Program-made: the position numbers and the translations under genes
In this document: piece by piece, positions 8,283 through 16,531 of the stretch
Layout: each line of letters starts with the position of its first letter
Position numbering within the stretch: the stretch's first letter is position 1
DNA from: an uncultured bacterium
GTDB lineage: Bacteria; Bdellovibrionota_B; Oligoflexia; Oligoflexales; CACXFL01
NCBI GenBank assembly: GCA_902766925.1
Contig: CACXFL010000049.1
Span: 1-40,294, forward strand
Length of the DNA: 40,294 nt
Reading direction: 5' to 3'
The notes under the pieces: model-generated
Databases searched by the model: none
The model's input: the letters and a program-made list of their open reading frames with translations, nothing else
Told to the model about the DNA's origin: nothing

Positions 8283-9311
8283 TTAAGACTGCCAATCTAA
8301 AATTACTTTACCGGATTTTCCTGTATTCATAACTTCAAAGCCTTTTTCAAATTCTCGGTAATTAAACCTATGAGTAATAATAGGATTAATATCAAGTCCA
8401 CTTTGAATTAAAGCAACCATCTTATACCAGGTTTCAAACATCTGTCTTCCATAAATTCCTTTAACTGTAAGACCTTTGAAAATTACCTTAGTCCAATCTA
8501 TAACTGCATCTGAAGGAAGAATACCAAGTAAAGCAATGGAAGCCCCCATTTTAACGGAGTCAAGCATTCCTGAAAAAGCAAATTTATTTCCACTCATTTC
8601 AAGTCCTACATCAAATCCTTCATGCATACCAAGATCATGCATAACTTCTTGGAGGCTAACTTTAGAGGTATTAACGCAGTGAACTAATCCAAGACTACGA
8701 GCAAGCTCCAACCTATAGTCGTTGACATCCGTTATTACTACGTTTCTAGCTCCTATATGTTTACAAACACTAGCTCCCATAATACCAATAGGACCAGCTC
8801 CAGTAACAAGTACATCTTCTCCTACTACATCAAAACTCAAAGCGGTATGAACTGCATTTCCAAAAGGATCAAGGATTGAAGCTTCTTCATCACTTATATT
8901 ATCAGGAAGAGGAAATACATTGGTTGCTGGAAGTCTAAGATATTCAGCAAAACATCCTGGAAGATCTACTCCTATCCCCTTAGTGTTTACACAAAGGTGT
9001 CTAGTTCCAGCTCTGCAGTTCCTACAGAATCCACAAACAACATGTCCTTCTCCAGATACCCTAGCTCCTACCTTAACTCCAGTTACCGAACTACCTACTT
9101 CTACTACCTCTCCGATAAATTCATGTCCTACATGCATAGGAACAGGGATATGAGCCTGAGCCCATGGATCCCAGTTATAAATATGAAGATCAGTTCCACA
9201 GATAGCTGTCTTTTTAATTTTTATCAGTACGTCATTATTCCCTATAGTAGGTTCTGCTACATCTTCTAAAACCAATCCTTTTTGAGGATATTTTTTAACC
9301 AAAGCTTTCAT
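8283..9311 (-). CDS. tdh: L-threonine 3-dehydrogenase
   Basis: 342 aa, essentially the E. coli length. It is a zinc medium-chain dehydrogenase that oxidises L-threonine to 2-amino-3-ketobutyrate with NAD+. All expected ligands are visible: catalytic zinc Cys38, His63 and Glu64, and structural zinc Cys93, Cys96, Cys99 and Cys107. The nucleotide fold has [12 protein letters not shown] near 170, and the signature [12 protein letters not shown] is that of Tdh rather than a general alcohol dehydrogenase. The ATG is preceded by GGAG with 7 nt spacing. The usual partner kbl is not in the window, so the product may be cleaved by an enzyme encoded elsewhere or decay to aminoacetone. A clear terminator follows. 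Confidence 0.95.
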   Translation of the reverse strand: MKALVKKYPQKGLVLEDVAEPTIGNNDVLIKIKKTAICGTDLHIYNWDPWAQAHIPVPMHVGHEFIGEVVEVGSSVTGVKVGARVSGEGHVVCGFCRNCRAGTRHLCVNTKGIGVDLPGCFAEYLRLPATNVFPLPDNISDEEASILDPFGNAVHTALSFDVVGEDVLVTGAGPIGIMGASVCKHIGARNVVITDVNDYRLELARSLGLVHCVNTSKVSLQEVMHDLGMHEGFDVGLEMSGNKFAFSGMLDSVKMGASIALLGILPSDAVIDWTKVIFKGLTVKGIYGRQMFETWYKMVALIQSGLDINPIITHRFNYREFEKGFEVMNTGKSGKVILDWQS

Positions 9312-9540
9312 CTTCCATCTCCATTAACTTAGTTAAAATATATATTATTTAGTTGTTTTTAATATCTTGTACTTCTCTTATTTTTTCTAATCTAACGCAA
9401 TTAACCCTAATACTTTTTAACTGAGCTTGCAATAGTTCCTGACTAAAAATTGGGATTTTTACAAAAAAATCTTGATCAAAAGCTTTTTTATAATCATGAT
9501 AGTTTATTATATTTTAACCATGTTGAAATAGAGGAAGAAT

Positions 9541-10890
9541 ATGAACAAAAAAAGAGATTCGTGGAGTGGAAACCTAGCGTTTATACTTGCAGGTCTAGGT
9601 TCAGCAGTTGGGTTAGGAAACATATGGAGATTTTCTTATATGGCAGGATCTAATGGAGGTGGGTCCTTTGTTCTGATATACCTTATTTCAATTCTACTGA
9701 TAGGTCTTCCTGTTATGATATCCGAGATTTACATAGGTCAAAAATCTCAAAAGAATGTAATCTCAGCTTTTGAAACACTTTTAGGAAGAAAAAATTTCTG
9801 GCAAATAATAGGGGTTCTAAGTATTCTTACCGTTCTTACTATTCTTACTTTCTACTCTGTTGTAGGAGGTTGGGTTCTTCAATACACATTCTACGCAGTT
9901 TCAACCAAACTAACACAAGTATCAGAAAATTCTCAAGCTTTCTTTAACAGTCTACTACTAAGTCCTATCAATGGTTGTGTATGGACTTTAATATTTACAG
10001 TTCTTAGTGGTATTATTGTTATGCGAGGAATCAAATCTGGGATTGAAAAGGTATCTAAGTTTCTCATGCCACTACTGTTTTTTTTAATACTAATACTTTT
10101 TATTTGGAGTTTATTCCTTCCAGGGCTCAAAGAATCTTTAGTATATCTACTAAGACCTGATTTTAGTAAAATAAGTTCCGAATCTGTTCTTGCTGCAATT
10201 GGTCAAGCATTTTTCAGTTTAAGTTTAGGTATGGGAACCTTTATTACCTATGGATCCTATCTTGATCAATCAAAACCAATAGGTTCCACTTCAATCTGGA
10301 TAGCTATGGGGGATACTGCAGTAGCAATCCTTATGGGGGTGGTAGTATTTTCTGTTATATTTACCTTTGGTTTTGCTCCAAATTCAGGTCCTGGTTTAAT
10401 CTTTGAAACTCTACCTACCTTATTTAATAAAATGCCTGGAGGATACTTGTTATCAATTCTATTCTTCTTCTTGGTAGTTTTTGCAGCTATTACTTCTTCT
10501 ATCTCTATCCTAGAAACTGCTGTAACTTATTTCAGCGAAGTAACTCGTTTTACAAGAAAACAAGTTACAATATTTTGGACACTGGTACTTGGAATTCTTA
10601 GTTGTTTATGTTCCCTCTCATTCAACGCTTTATCTCATGTAAGAATACTAGAAAGATTCAGTTTATTCGATTTTGCTGATTTTATATCTAACGATATATT
10701 CTTACCTACTGGTGGAATTCTTATCACACTATTTTTTGGTTGGGTAATTAGTAAAAAATATTTCGATTCAGTACTTAAAACTAAAAATAAATTTATAAAA
10801 TTTGCACTTTTATGGTCTACAAGAATTGTTGCTCCACTTGCAATTCTTCTAGTTCTTATAAAAGGAATAACTTCTTTTATTAAGGGGTAG
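9541..10890 (+). CDS. Sodium:neurotransmitter symporter (SNF/NSS) family transporter
   Basis: 449 aa with about twelve hydrophobic segments, the normal size for bacterial NSS (LeuT-type) transporters. The TM1 signature is intact: GNLAFILAGLGSAVGLGNIWRF, followed by SYMAGSNGGGSFVLIY, where Na+ and substrate bind. The family takes up amino acids or related amines with sodium; the substrate is not readable. The ribosome binding site GAGG lies 6 nt before ATG 9541. The gene is divergent from tdh, so threonine or another amino acid is a tempting but unproven cargo. A GATA-type microsatellite begins at its stop codon and separates it from the next gene. Confidence 0.93.
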   Translation: MNKKRDSWSGNLAFILAGLGSAVGLGNIWRFSYMAGSNGGGSFVLIYLISILLIGLPVMISEIYIGQKSQKNVISAFETLLGRKNFWQIIGVLSILTVLTILTFYSVVGGWVLQYTFYAVSTKLTQVSENSQAFFNSLLLSPINGCVWTLIFTVLSGIIVMRGIKSGIEKVSKFLMPLLFFLILILFIWSLFLPGLKESLVYLLRPDFSKISSESVLAAIGQAFFSLSLGMGTFITYGSYLDQSKPIGSTSIWIAMGDTAVAILMGVVVFSVIFTFGFAPNSGPGLIFETLPTLFNKMPGGYLLSILFFFLVVFAAITSSISILETAVTYFSEVTRFTRKQVTIFWTLVLGILSCLCSLSFNALSHVRILERFSLFDFADFISNDIFLPTGGILITLFFGWVISKKYFDSVLKTKNKFIKFALLWSTRIVAPLAILLVLIKGITSFIKG

Positions 10891-10937
10891 ATAGATAGAT
10901 AGGTAGATAGGTAGATAGGTGGATAGGTAGATAGATA
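10888..10937 (+). repeat. Tetranucleotide (ATAG/GTAG) microsatellite
   Basis: About twelve 4-bp units of ATAG and GTAG, with one GTGG variant, start at the TAG stop of the transporter gene. Degenerate units continue to about 10960. It lies 55 bp before the next start codon. Confidence 0.9.
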
Positions 10938-10991
10938 ATTAGATGTATAGATATAGATGATTAGGTTTATAAACAACGTAAAGGAGTTAAC

Positions 10992-11249
10992 ATGATATTA
11001 GCACTTAAAGTATCTAACAAAGAACAGAGTGTAGGAAAACTACAAGATATCCTATCTAGTTTTAATTCACAGATTAAAACACGTATTGGATTTAACGAAG
11101 GAGATTGTGGAATTATTATTCTTGAAATCCCTAATAAAAACAAAACCGCTGGCTGCTCCTGCGGATGTACTTCTGAAGATTCTGAGATTGAACAAGCTCT
11201 AAAATCTTTGGATAATGTTAAAGTAAAAAGGATTTGTTTCAAAGACTAA
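10992..11249 (+). CDS. Small ACT-like protein resembling the TM1266 (iron-only hydrogenase system regulator) family
   Basis: 85 aa. The pattern of an opening strand, a helix (EQSVGKLQDILSSF), a strand with R-I-G-F, a hydrophobic strand IIILEIP, a second helix (SEIEQALKSL) and the ending VKVKRICF fits the small ferredoxin-like TM1266 family, found with [FeFe]-hydrogenase genes. An added loop holds CSCGC (55-59), with Cys39 and Cys82 elsewhere, which could bind metal; the family members I recall lack this cluster. The ribosome binding site is AGGAG, 5 nt before ATG. Family assignment rests on overall pattern only. No hydrogenase gene is in the window. It ends in a strong shared terminator. Confidence 0.5.
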   Translation: MILALKVSNKEQSVGKLQDILSSFNSQIKTRIGFNEGDCGIIILEIPNKNKTAGCSCGCTSEDSEIEQALKSLDNVKVKRICFKD

Positions 11250-11282
11250 AATACTAGATGCAATCGTATTATAGATTGCTTA

Positions 11283-11330
11283 ATACAAGAAAAAATCCAA
11301 ACTAATTTCAGTTTGGATTTTTTCTTGTAT
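11283..11330. terminator. Bidirectional terminator with perfect 21-bp stem
   Basis: A perfect 21-bp inverted repeat (11283-11303 with 11310-11330) with a 6-nt loop contains A6 and T6 blocks, so a T-tract exists on either strand. It lies between the convergent small gene (ends 11249) and the MscS gene (ends 11344). A smaller GCAATC/GATTGC hairpin precedes it at 11260-11279. Confidence 0.92.
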
Positions 11331-11343
11331 CTAACTTAAAAAG

Positions 11344-12657
11344 TTATTTTGAATTATTTACAAACAGGGTAGAAGTAGGATAAGCAAAATCAAGTCCTGC
11401 TTGGTTATACTCGGTAAGTATCTTAGAATTAAGGTTACTCATATCCTGCATAAATGTCCAATAATCATTTCCCCTATACCACAAACATACTTTAACGTTT
11501 AGACTACTATCCATAAAATCTGAGAAAAATACCCTAGGTTCATAGGTAGAAGAACCTATAGAAAAATAAAGTTTATCTTTTATCCAATCTTCATTAGTAA
11601 TTCTTTTTACAATATCTATAGCTTCTTGAATTTTTTGAGGACTGGTTTGATATACCAAGGATAAATCTATAGTCTTATTGATATAATCTCTTTTTGAAAT
11701 ATTATCTATCTCACTGTTTACCAAAGTAGAATTAGGGATATAAGCAAGATCTCCACTTAAAAGTTTAAGTTTAGTAGACCTAAATCCCATCTCCTGAACT
11801 ATTCCATCATAACCAGCTATTACAATACGATCTCCTAGTTTAAAAGGTCTATCAAATAAAACCATCACTGAACCCAAAAAGTTTTTCAAAGTATCTTGAG
11901 CTGCCAGTGATAAAGCCAAACCTACGATTCCTAGTCCAGCCAACCAAGTTCCCATGTTCTGAGAAAACACAGCATCCAGTATAAACATACAGGCAAATAC
12001 CCCAACAAATACCCTTAGAACCTTTCTTGCAAAAATTGCTCCGGATTTATTTTCTTCTCTACTTCCTGTTTTTTCAGATGCTAAAAGAATCAAAGCTTCT
12101 ACGATACTTACAAGGTTATAAATCATCCAGAAAAAGGAGATACAGTACATAAGAACATATAACTTATCTACGTAAAAACTAAAATCGCCTAGTTTTAAGA
12201 AAACTCTTTGAGAAATATTCACACTCAGAGTAATACAAAGTAGATTTAATGGATTTTTTACATCCTTTAAAATCATTTTATATAACTTCATTTTTTTACC
12301 TGAAGAGGAAGATCCAGATATTTTAGATAGTCCGTACCTGAATATAGGAATAAGTACCAAACAACAAACTAGAAGTACTATAATAAACAATATAAGATCC
12401 TTTACAGTATTGTTCTTTACTAGATAATCCACGGAGGTTCCAAATTTACTCACAGCAGTCCCTACAGTCTTTGCTATATCTTCAGTAGTAAGATCTACTG
12501 AAGGAACTTGAGCCTGTTCAGCTGATTGAGATTTATCCTTGGTTAAACCTGATGGAAGCTGTGCATATAGTACAGAAAAGCTAAAAAACAAAGCAAAGCT
12601 TAGTAAAATAGCAGGAATGATATTCAATTTCATCTTAAATATTTTCCAAAATGACAT
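11344..12657 (-). CDS. Small-conductance mechanosensitive channel, MscS family
   Basis: 437 aa from ATG 12657, which has AAGGAGG 8 nt upstream; the frame opens earlier at a TTG with no such site. Residues 1-33 form a signal peptide or first hydrophobic segment. Several membrane helices (near 90-115, 145-180 and 205-245) lead into the conserved pore helix and beta domain: GLGIVGLALSLAAQDTLKNF, then LFDRPFKLGDRIVI and YIPNSTLVNSEI. The channel opens under membrane tension and releases solutes on osmotic downshock. The periplasmic N-terminal region is longer than in E. coli MscS (286 aa). It is divergent from the secretin operon, with 82 bp between starts. Confidence 0.93.
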   Translation of the reverse strand: MSFWKIFKMKLNIIPAILLSFALFFSFSVLYAQLPSGLTKDKSQSAEQAQVPSVDLTTEDIAKTVGTAVSKFGTSVDYLVKNNTVKDLILFIIVLLVCCLVLIPIFRYGLSKISGSSSSGKKMKLYKMILKDVKNPLNLLCITLSVNISQRVFLKLGDFSFYVDKLYVLMYCISFFWMIYNLVSIVEALILLASEKTGSREENKSGAIFARKVLRVFVGVFACMFILDAVFSQNMGTWLAGLGIVGLALSLAAQDTLKNFLGSVMVLFDRPFKLGDRIVIAGYDGIVQEMGFRSTKLKLLSGDLAYIPNSTLVNSEIDNISKRDYINKTIDLSLVYQTSPQKIQEAIDIVKRITNEDWIKDKLYFSIGSSTYEPRVFFSDFMDSSLNVKVCLWYRGNDYWTFMQDMSNLNSKILTEYNQAGLDFAYPTSTLFVNNSK

Positions 12658-12739
12658 TTTAAAAACCTCCTTGATAAACCCAAACAAAAAAACATTATCT
12701 ATCTTATAAGTACAGGCAACCTTCTTAAAAGGAAACAGT

Positions 12740-13183
12740 ATGCACAGTTATGTTTATATATTTTTTAGTCTAAGCACTCAATTATTATTTTTCACTCAAC
12801 TGATCGAGGCTTTTTCAATAATGGGTGAAACTGTTGATATGGTAAAAGAAGCATATACAAATGAAAAGGAGTTAAGACTTCTAGGGGAACTTAAAGTACT
12901 TGAGAAAAATATCTATGATACTAAAGAATATTTAGAAACAAAGATAGAATCTAAACAAGATACAACCCTAGAAGATCAAAGCGAATATGATCTTAATCAA
13001 ATTAACTACGAGTTAGAAAAATATCGATATAAGGTATCTAGTTTTATTAAATCTAATTTTTCTTCTAAAATTAAAATTTCTGATAAACTTTATTGTCCAA
13101 ATCTTTATCGACAGCATAATCCAAAACTAGATCCTTACTATCCTAACTGGAGTTACAGGTTTTCTACTAACTGTTTAGAATAG
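12740..13183 (+). CDS. Small exported coiled-coil protein, first gene of the secretin operon
   Basis: 147 aa, unrecognised. Residues 4-27 are hydrophobic, acting as signal or anchor. Residues 40-105 are rich in Glu, Lys and Leu, with the spacing of a coiled coil. The C-terminal part is aromatic (LDPYYPNWSYRF) with Cys119 and Cys145, a possible disulfide in the periplasm. ATG 12740 is preceded by AAGGA with 7 nt spacing. It is followed 24 bp later by the next small membrane gene, so an operon with the secretin at 13964 is likely. By position it might be a pilotin, scaffold or minor subunit, but nothing in the sequence proves this. Confidence 0.65.
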   Translation: MHSYVYIFFSLSTQLLFFTQLIEAFSIMGETVDMVKEAYTNEKELRLLGELKVLEKNIYDTKEYLETKIESKQDTTLEDQSEYDLNQINYELEKYRYKVSSFIKSNFSSKIKISDKLYCPNLYRQHNPKLDPYYPNWSYRFSTNCLE

Positions 13184-13207
13184 GATTAGAAATAAGATGG
13201 AGGTGTG

Positions 13208-13510
13208 ATGTATTATATCTTTTTGCCTGGGGTATGTCTTTGTTTGTTTATTAATATCTATATTATGTTATCTAAGGATATAAATAAGAAATTTAACGCA
13301 TTTGATTATAAATCTTCTACATATCTAAGATCAGATAGAAGTATAGAACGATATATTGAAGATATAGATCTGTTAACTGATAGAAAAAGAATGAGTTTTT
13401 ATATAAAAACTCTACCTCCTTATTCAGATTACAGTATATACAACCTAATCAGCGGTAATGACAAAAACTCTTCTCTTTTAAAATTATTTATGGATGAATT
13501 TTATGAGTAA
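13208..13510 (+). CDS. Small membrane-anchored protein in the secretin operon
   Basis: 100 aa, unrecognised. Residues 2-22 are a single hydrophobic segment containing two Cys (GVCLCLF); the rest is polar, with a short charged helix near 45-62. The start is set by GGAGG 4 nt before ATG 13208, rather than the GTG 3 nt upstream, which sits too close to it. The stop overlaps the next gene's start (ATGAGTAA at 13503-13510), so translation is probably coupled. Function unknown; the single-pass layout suits a small assembly component. Confidence 0.6.
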   Translation: MYYIFLPGVCLCLFINIYIMLSKDINKKFNAFDYKSSTYLRSDRSIERYIEDIDLLTDRKRMSFYIKTLPPYSDYSIYNLISGNDKNSSLLKLFMDEFYE

Positions 13511-13961
13511 GCTAATAAAAAATATAAAAGTTTCTATAAAAAAATTACATGATTATTATTTATATCCTCCTCTTATAACCCATTTTTTATGTTTAGTTAT
13601 TGGAGCTCTTATTTACATGAAGATATCTTCTCCGACTAGTTATCTTCCACTAAATTCTGTTGTAATAACTATAGATAAAAAGTTTTTTATAAATCAGGAT
13701 ATAGATCAACTATCAGCAAAATTTTATTTAATTACAAAACCATCTTCCGAATCCAAAGTATGTACATTAAACCAGCAGGGAGTAAAGATCCTATATAACT
13801 TTGATAGAATGTATTCTTTTCAGATACATTCAAATGATATCGAATCTATCAAACAAATCTACACCAAAAAGTATAAGGTAAAGATTATTCCAGTTAGTTC
13901 TAAAAATTTAGTAGATATAAAACTTTGTTCCACCAATTCTTCTAAAATAAGGTACGAGTAG
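13503..13961 (+). CDS. Single-pass membrane protein, possible reduced CpaB/RcpC-like pilus assembly protein
   Basis: 152 aa. One membrane segment (about 22-40, ITHFLCLVIGALIYM) is followed by a presumed periplasmic domain. The stretch YSFQIHSNDIESIKQIYTKKYKVKIIPV resembles the CpaB/RcpC C-terminal motif, where a strand is followed by a helix and a second strand. The position immediately before a CpaC-like secretin is also the place of CpaB in Tad loci. CpaB proteins are usually over 250 aa with a clear SAF domain, so this would be a shortened form, and the match is weak. ATG 13503 overlaps the preceding stop. The secretin starts 3 nt after this gene ends. Confidence 0.6.
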   Translation: MSKLIKNIKVSIKKLHDYYLYPPLITHFLCLVIGALIYMKISSPTSYLPLNSVVITIDKKFFINQDIDQLSAKFYLITKPSSESKVCTLNQQGVKILYNFDRMYSFQIHSNDIESIKQIYTKKYKVKIIPVSSKNLVDIKLCSTNSSKIRYE

Positions 13962-13963
13962 CT

Positions 13964-15301
13964 ATGATCTTAAAATTTGTTAGTTTATCTGTTACATTTT
14001 TTTTCTTATATATTGATCCAACCCATCTTTTAGCCAGTATGACAAAAATAGATCTAAAAATTGGAGAATCTAAAACTATTCCACTATCTGATGAGATAGT
14101 TGTATCTAAAAAAGGAGTGATTGATATCACAGATCAAGGTAGCTCTTATCTTATTACAGGACTTAAAGAAGGAGTAGTTATGATTAGTTCAAGTTCCGAT
14201 TCTACAAAAAAATATTTTATCAGTGTTTTAAAAAAAACGCCTAGAAATAACATTAAAACAGATATAATACCAACTGACTCAATATCAAGCTCATCCCAAG
14301 AATGGATAAAACTAGCTAATATATGTAAAAAACATCCAACCCTACACTGTGATAAAAATTCTAACCTTATATATGGAAACATAGCTACTGTTAATGTATG
14401 GTCTCAAATTAAAGGTATATGTACTAGGATCGGTTGTTTATCTAATATAAAATTAGATGAACTCAAGTTTCAAAAAATAGTTAAAGATCTACAAAATAAA
14501 ATTCCTACCTCATTTACAGTTAAGAATAAGGAACAAAATATATTTATTGAAACACAGTGTAGTAAAGAAGAGTCAACATCTTCAAAAAAGATAAAAGAAG
14601 AGTTAAAATACTTAAACTATATTACAAATAACCTTGTTGATAATCTATCAATTCCGTTATTATGTCAAACTGAACAAAAACAATACTTTATTAAAGCATA
14701 TGTAATAGTACTGCAAGATACTGTATTTGAAGAATACAATCTAAGTTTTGATAAACTGATACAAGAAAATTTTAATGTTTTTACACAACTTATAAACTCT
14801 AACTCTATTCATAAAAAGGCACAGGTAATCGCAGAACCTTCTTTATATCTTAGTCCTAACAATAAAACCTCGGTACATAGTGGTGGAGAATTTAAATATG
14901 AGTATCAAGGAGAAGATTCTAAACATGAATCTTGGAAAAAAACAGGCATTAAAATGGATTTTATGATAACAGGAGTAACCAAAGACAGTGTAAATCTTTC
15001 TATTGATATGGAACTTATTAGTGAGGATTCTTCCAGTAACGATCCAGGAAAACTTCATTCTAACTCTCTTACAAGTAAACTAAATATTCCTCTTCAATCG
15101 GTAACCCTTGTAGGAACATTGGATGTTTTACTAAAATCTAAAAATCAATCTAGTTCGTCTTTTATATCAAAGATTCCCCTACTTTCATCCCTGATTTCAA
15201 ATAGGGATGAAAGTATTATGAAAAATAAACTATTTTTATGGGTAAGTATTAAAGAACAGGATAAAGATGAAGAAGAAATTAGAATTGATGTAATAAATTA
15301 G
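13964..15301 (+). CDS. CpaC/RcpA-like secretin (Tad-type outer-membrane channel)
   Basis: 445 aa. A signal peptide (cleavage near 24, LLA) is followed by a pilus-formation N-terminal domain (30-90): LKIGESKTIPLSDEIVVSKKG, then ISVLK. A middle region (110-235) has Cys121, Cys129, Cys153 and Cys158. The C-terminal secretin domain (about 238-432) shows IAEPSLYLSPNNK (289-301), SGGEFKYEY (306-314), the GIKMDF strand and IPLLSSLISN (404-413), which match the secretin signatures. Secretins form multimeric outer-membrane rings for pili or secretion. It is shorter than typical CpaC (about 500 aa or more). It ends a four-gene cluster. No TadA ATPase, TadB/C, TadZ or Flp pilin is in the window. Confidence 0.8.
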   Translation: MILKFVSLSVTFFFLYIDPTHLLASMTKIDLKIGESKTIPLSDEIVVSKKGVIDITDQGSSYLITGLKEGVVMISSSSDSTKKYFISVLKKTPRNNIKTDIIPTDSISSSSQEWIKLANICKKHPTLHCDKNSNLIYGNIATVNVWSQIKGICTRIGCLSNIKLDELKFQKIVKDLQNKIPTSFTVKNKEQNIFIETQCSKEESTSSKKIKEELKYLNYITNNLVDNLSIPLLCQTEQKQYFIKAYVIVLQDTVFEEYNLSFDKLIQENFNVFTQLINSNSIHKKAQVIAEPSLYLSPNNKTSVHSGGEFKYEYQGEDSKHESWKKTGIKMDFMITGVTKDSVNLSIDMELISEDSSSNDPGKLHSNSLTSKLNIPLQSVTLVGTLDVLLKSKNQSSSSFISKIPLLSSLISNRDESIMKNKLFLWVSIKEQDKDEEEIRIDVIN

Positions 15302-15334
15302 AATTTTATTCATAAGATAAAAAAAGCATTGTAT

Positions 15335-15349
15335 ACTCATATTATGAGT
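15335..15349. promoter_or_regulatory. 15-bp inverted repeat between secretin operon and HEARH lipoprotein gene
   Basis: ACTCAT-ATT-ATGAGT is a 6+3+6 inverted repeat, 130 bp before the next start. It may be an operator or weak leader hairpin; there is no T-tract, so it is not a clear terminator. The remaining spacer is plain AT-rich sequence. Confidence 0.3.
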
Positions 15350-15478
15350 TTAATAGATTAATTAAAAGTTAATCATTATTTTAAAAGATATATTAAACTT
15401 AAATAAAATTTACTTGTTACCATATATTTCTGCTTTTGATAATAAATAACAATTGATACTTAATTGAATGGGGTTAAA

Positions 15479-16387
15479 ATGATAATAAGAGTAAAAATTA
15501 TTATTACATTCATTTTAGTGTTATCTTTTATTATCTCTTGTAATCTTAAACACATGAGTTTAAAACAAGATCCTGCAAAAAGTTCTTATTCATCAACTCC
15601 TTCTAAAGAACAAAACCATGATCTATTATCCTTTATAGTTTTGGATAATAAATTCAAATCTGGTGAACTTAGGATGATAAATGAGATGTTTAGTAAATAT
15701 GATAGTTTACAGTTTGGTAGTAGTTATGAACCCTTTAGAAGATTTTTCGGAGGAGATTCTGTTGAATATCTAACTGATTATCTTAAAAAAAGAATTAAAT
15801 ATTTTGTTCGTCATTCGGAAGAAAAACTTCAGCAGCAATACTCAGGAGATGGATGGAAGGGAATTGGGGCTTATTATATGCACGATTGGTTGCAAAATAT
15901 TTTTGATCCTTACTCTCAAATTATTCAAACAAAGATTAACGGTAAAACCGTAAATATAGATAGACCCAGACATGGAGTAATAACATCAGGGCCTGCTTTT
16001 TTTGATACTAGTATTGATGTATTAGAAAGAATTGGAATACTTACACATGAAGCACGTCATTCTGATTGTCCTACTCGTCCAACCGATCAAGTTGCTTATT
16101 ATCTTTTTAATTTTCCAGATCAAATTAATACCTCATACTGGAGTTGTGTAAACGTACATGCTGCATGTAACGATAATGATGAAGGCAGAGCTTGTGATAA
16201 GATAACTTGGGGATCTTATGCGGTATCTTTTATATATGATGCAAAAATTTATATGGACTGTTTATCATGTACTGAGAGTGAAAAACAGACTGCAAATCTT
16301 AGTGCAAAAACTTATTGGAACTCTAGATTTTATATTAACCCTCTTTCAGGAACTCCTAATACTTCTAGTTTCGATGAGAGTGAATAG
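15479..16387 (+). CDS. Lipoprotein with HExxH motif, putative zinc metallopeptidase (copy 1)
   Basis: 302 aa from ATG 15479 (GGGG 5 nt upstream; the frame opens 15 nt earlier at TTG). The hydrophobic N-terminus ends in IISC21, a plausible lipobox, and is followed by a Ser/Lys linker. The globular part contains LTHEARHSDCP with HExxH at 190-194, then a Cys- and His-rich region (CVNVHAAC, RACDKITWGSYAV) and CLSCTESE. HExxH points to zinc hydrolysis, with later His or Asp residues as possible third ligands, but I do not recognise an established peptidase family. It is roughly half identical to the next gene, so the pair is a tandem duplication. Likely role: periplasmic or surface-facing hydrolase; inference only. 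Confidence 0.7.
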   Translation: MIIRVKIIITFILVLSFIISCNLKHMSLKQDPAKSSYSSTPSKEQNHDLLSFIVLDNKFKSGELRMINEMFSKYDSLQFGSSYEPFRRFFGGDSVEYLTDYLKKRIKYFVRHSEEKLQQQYSGDGWKGIGAYYMHDWLQNIFDPYSQIIQTKINGKTVNIDRPRHGVITSGPAFFDTSIDVLERIGILTHEARHSDCPTRPTDQVAYYLFNFPDQINTSYWSCVNVHAACNDNDEGRACDKITWGSYAVSFIYDAKIYMDCLSCTESEKQTANLSAKTYWNSRFYINPLSGTPNTSSFDESE

Positions 16388-16448
16388 TAGTATTTCACCA
16401 AATTATTAAAATAATATTTATATTCGTGTTTTATTAGAATGACTATAG

Positions 16449-16454
16449 TATAAT
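16449..16454 (+). promoter_or_regulatory. Consensus -10 for the second HEARH lipoprotein gene
   Basis: A perfect TATAAT lies 78 bp before the start codon. The -35 region 17 bp upstream is poor. The site implies that copy 2 can be transcribed separately from copy 1. Confidence 0.4.
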
Positions 16455-16531
16455 TTTTACTGTAGATAGTTTTTCTATTTTATAGACAAGGATTTAAGTT
16501 ATTTTAATAAAACAACACTCAGGATGAGAAA

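Noticed and set aside
10635-10976. 113-aa minus-strand open frame over the microsatellite
   Set aside because: Its Tyr/Leu/Ser/Thr-rich start is simply the translated tetranucleotide repeat, and the rest lies antisense to the symporter gene.
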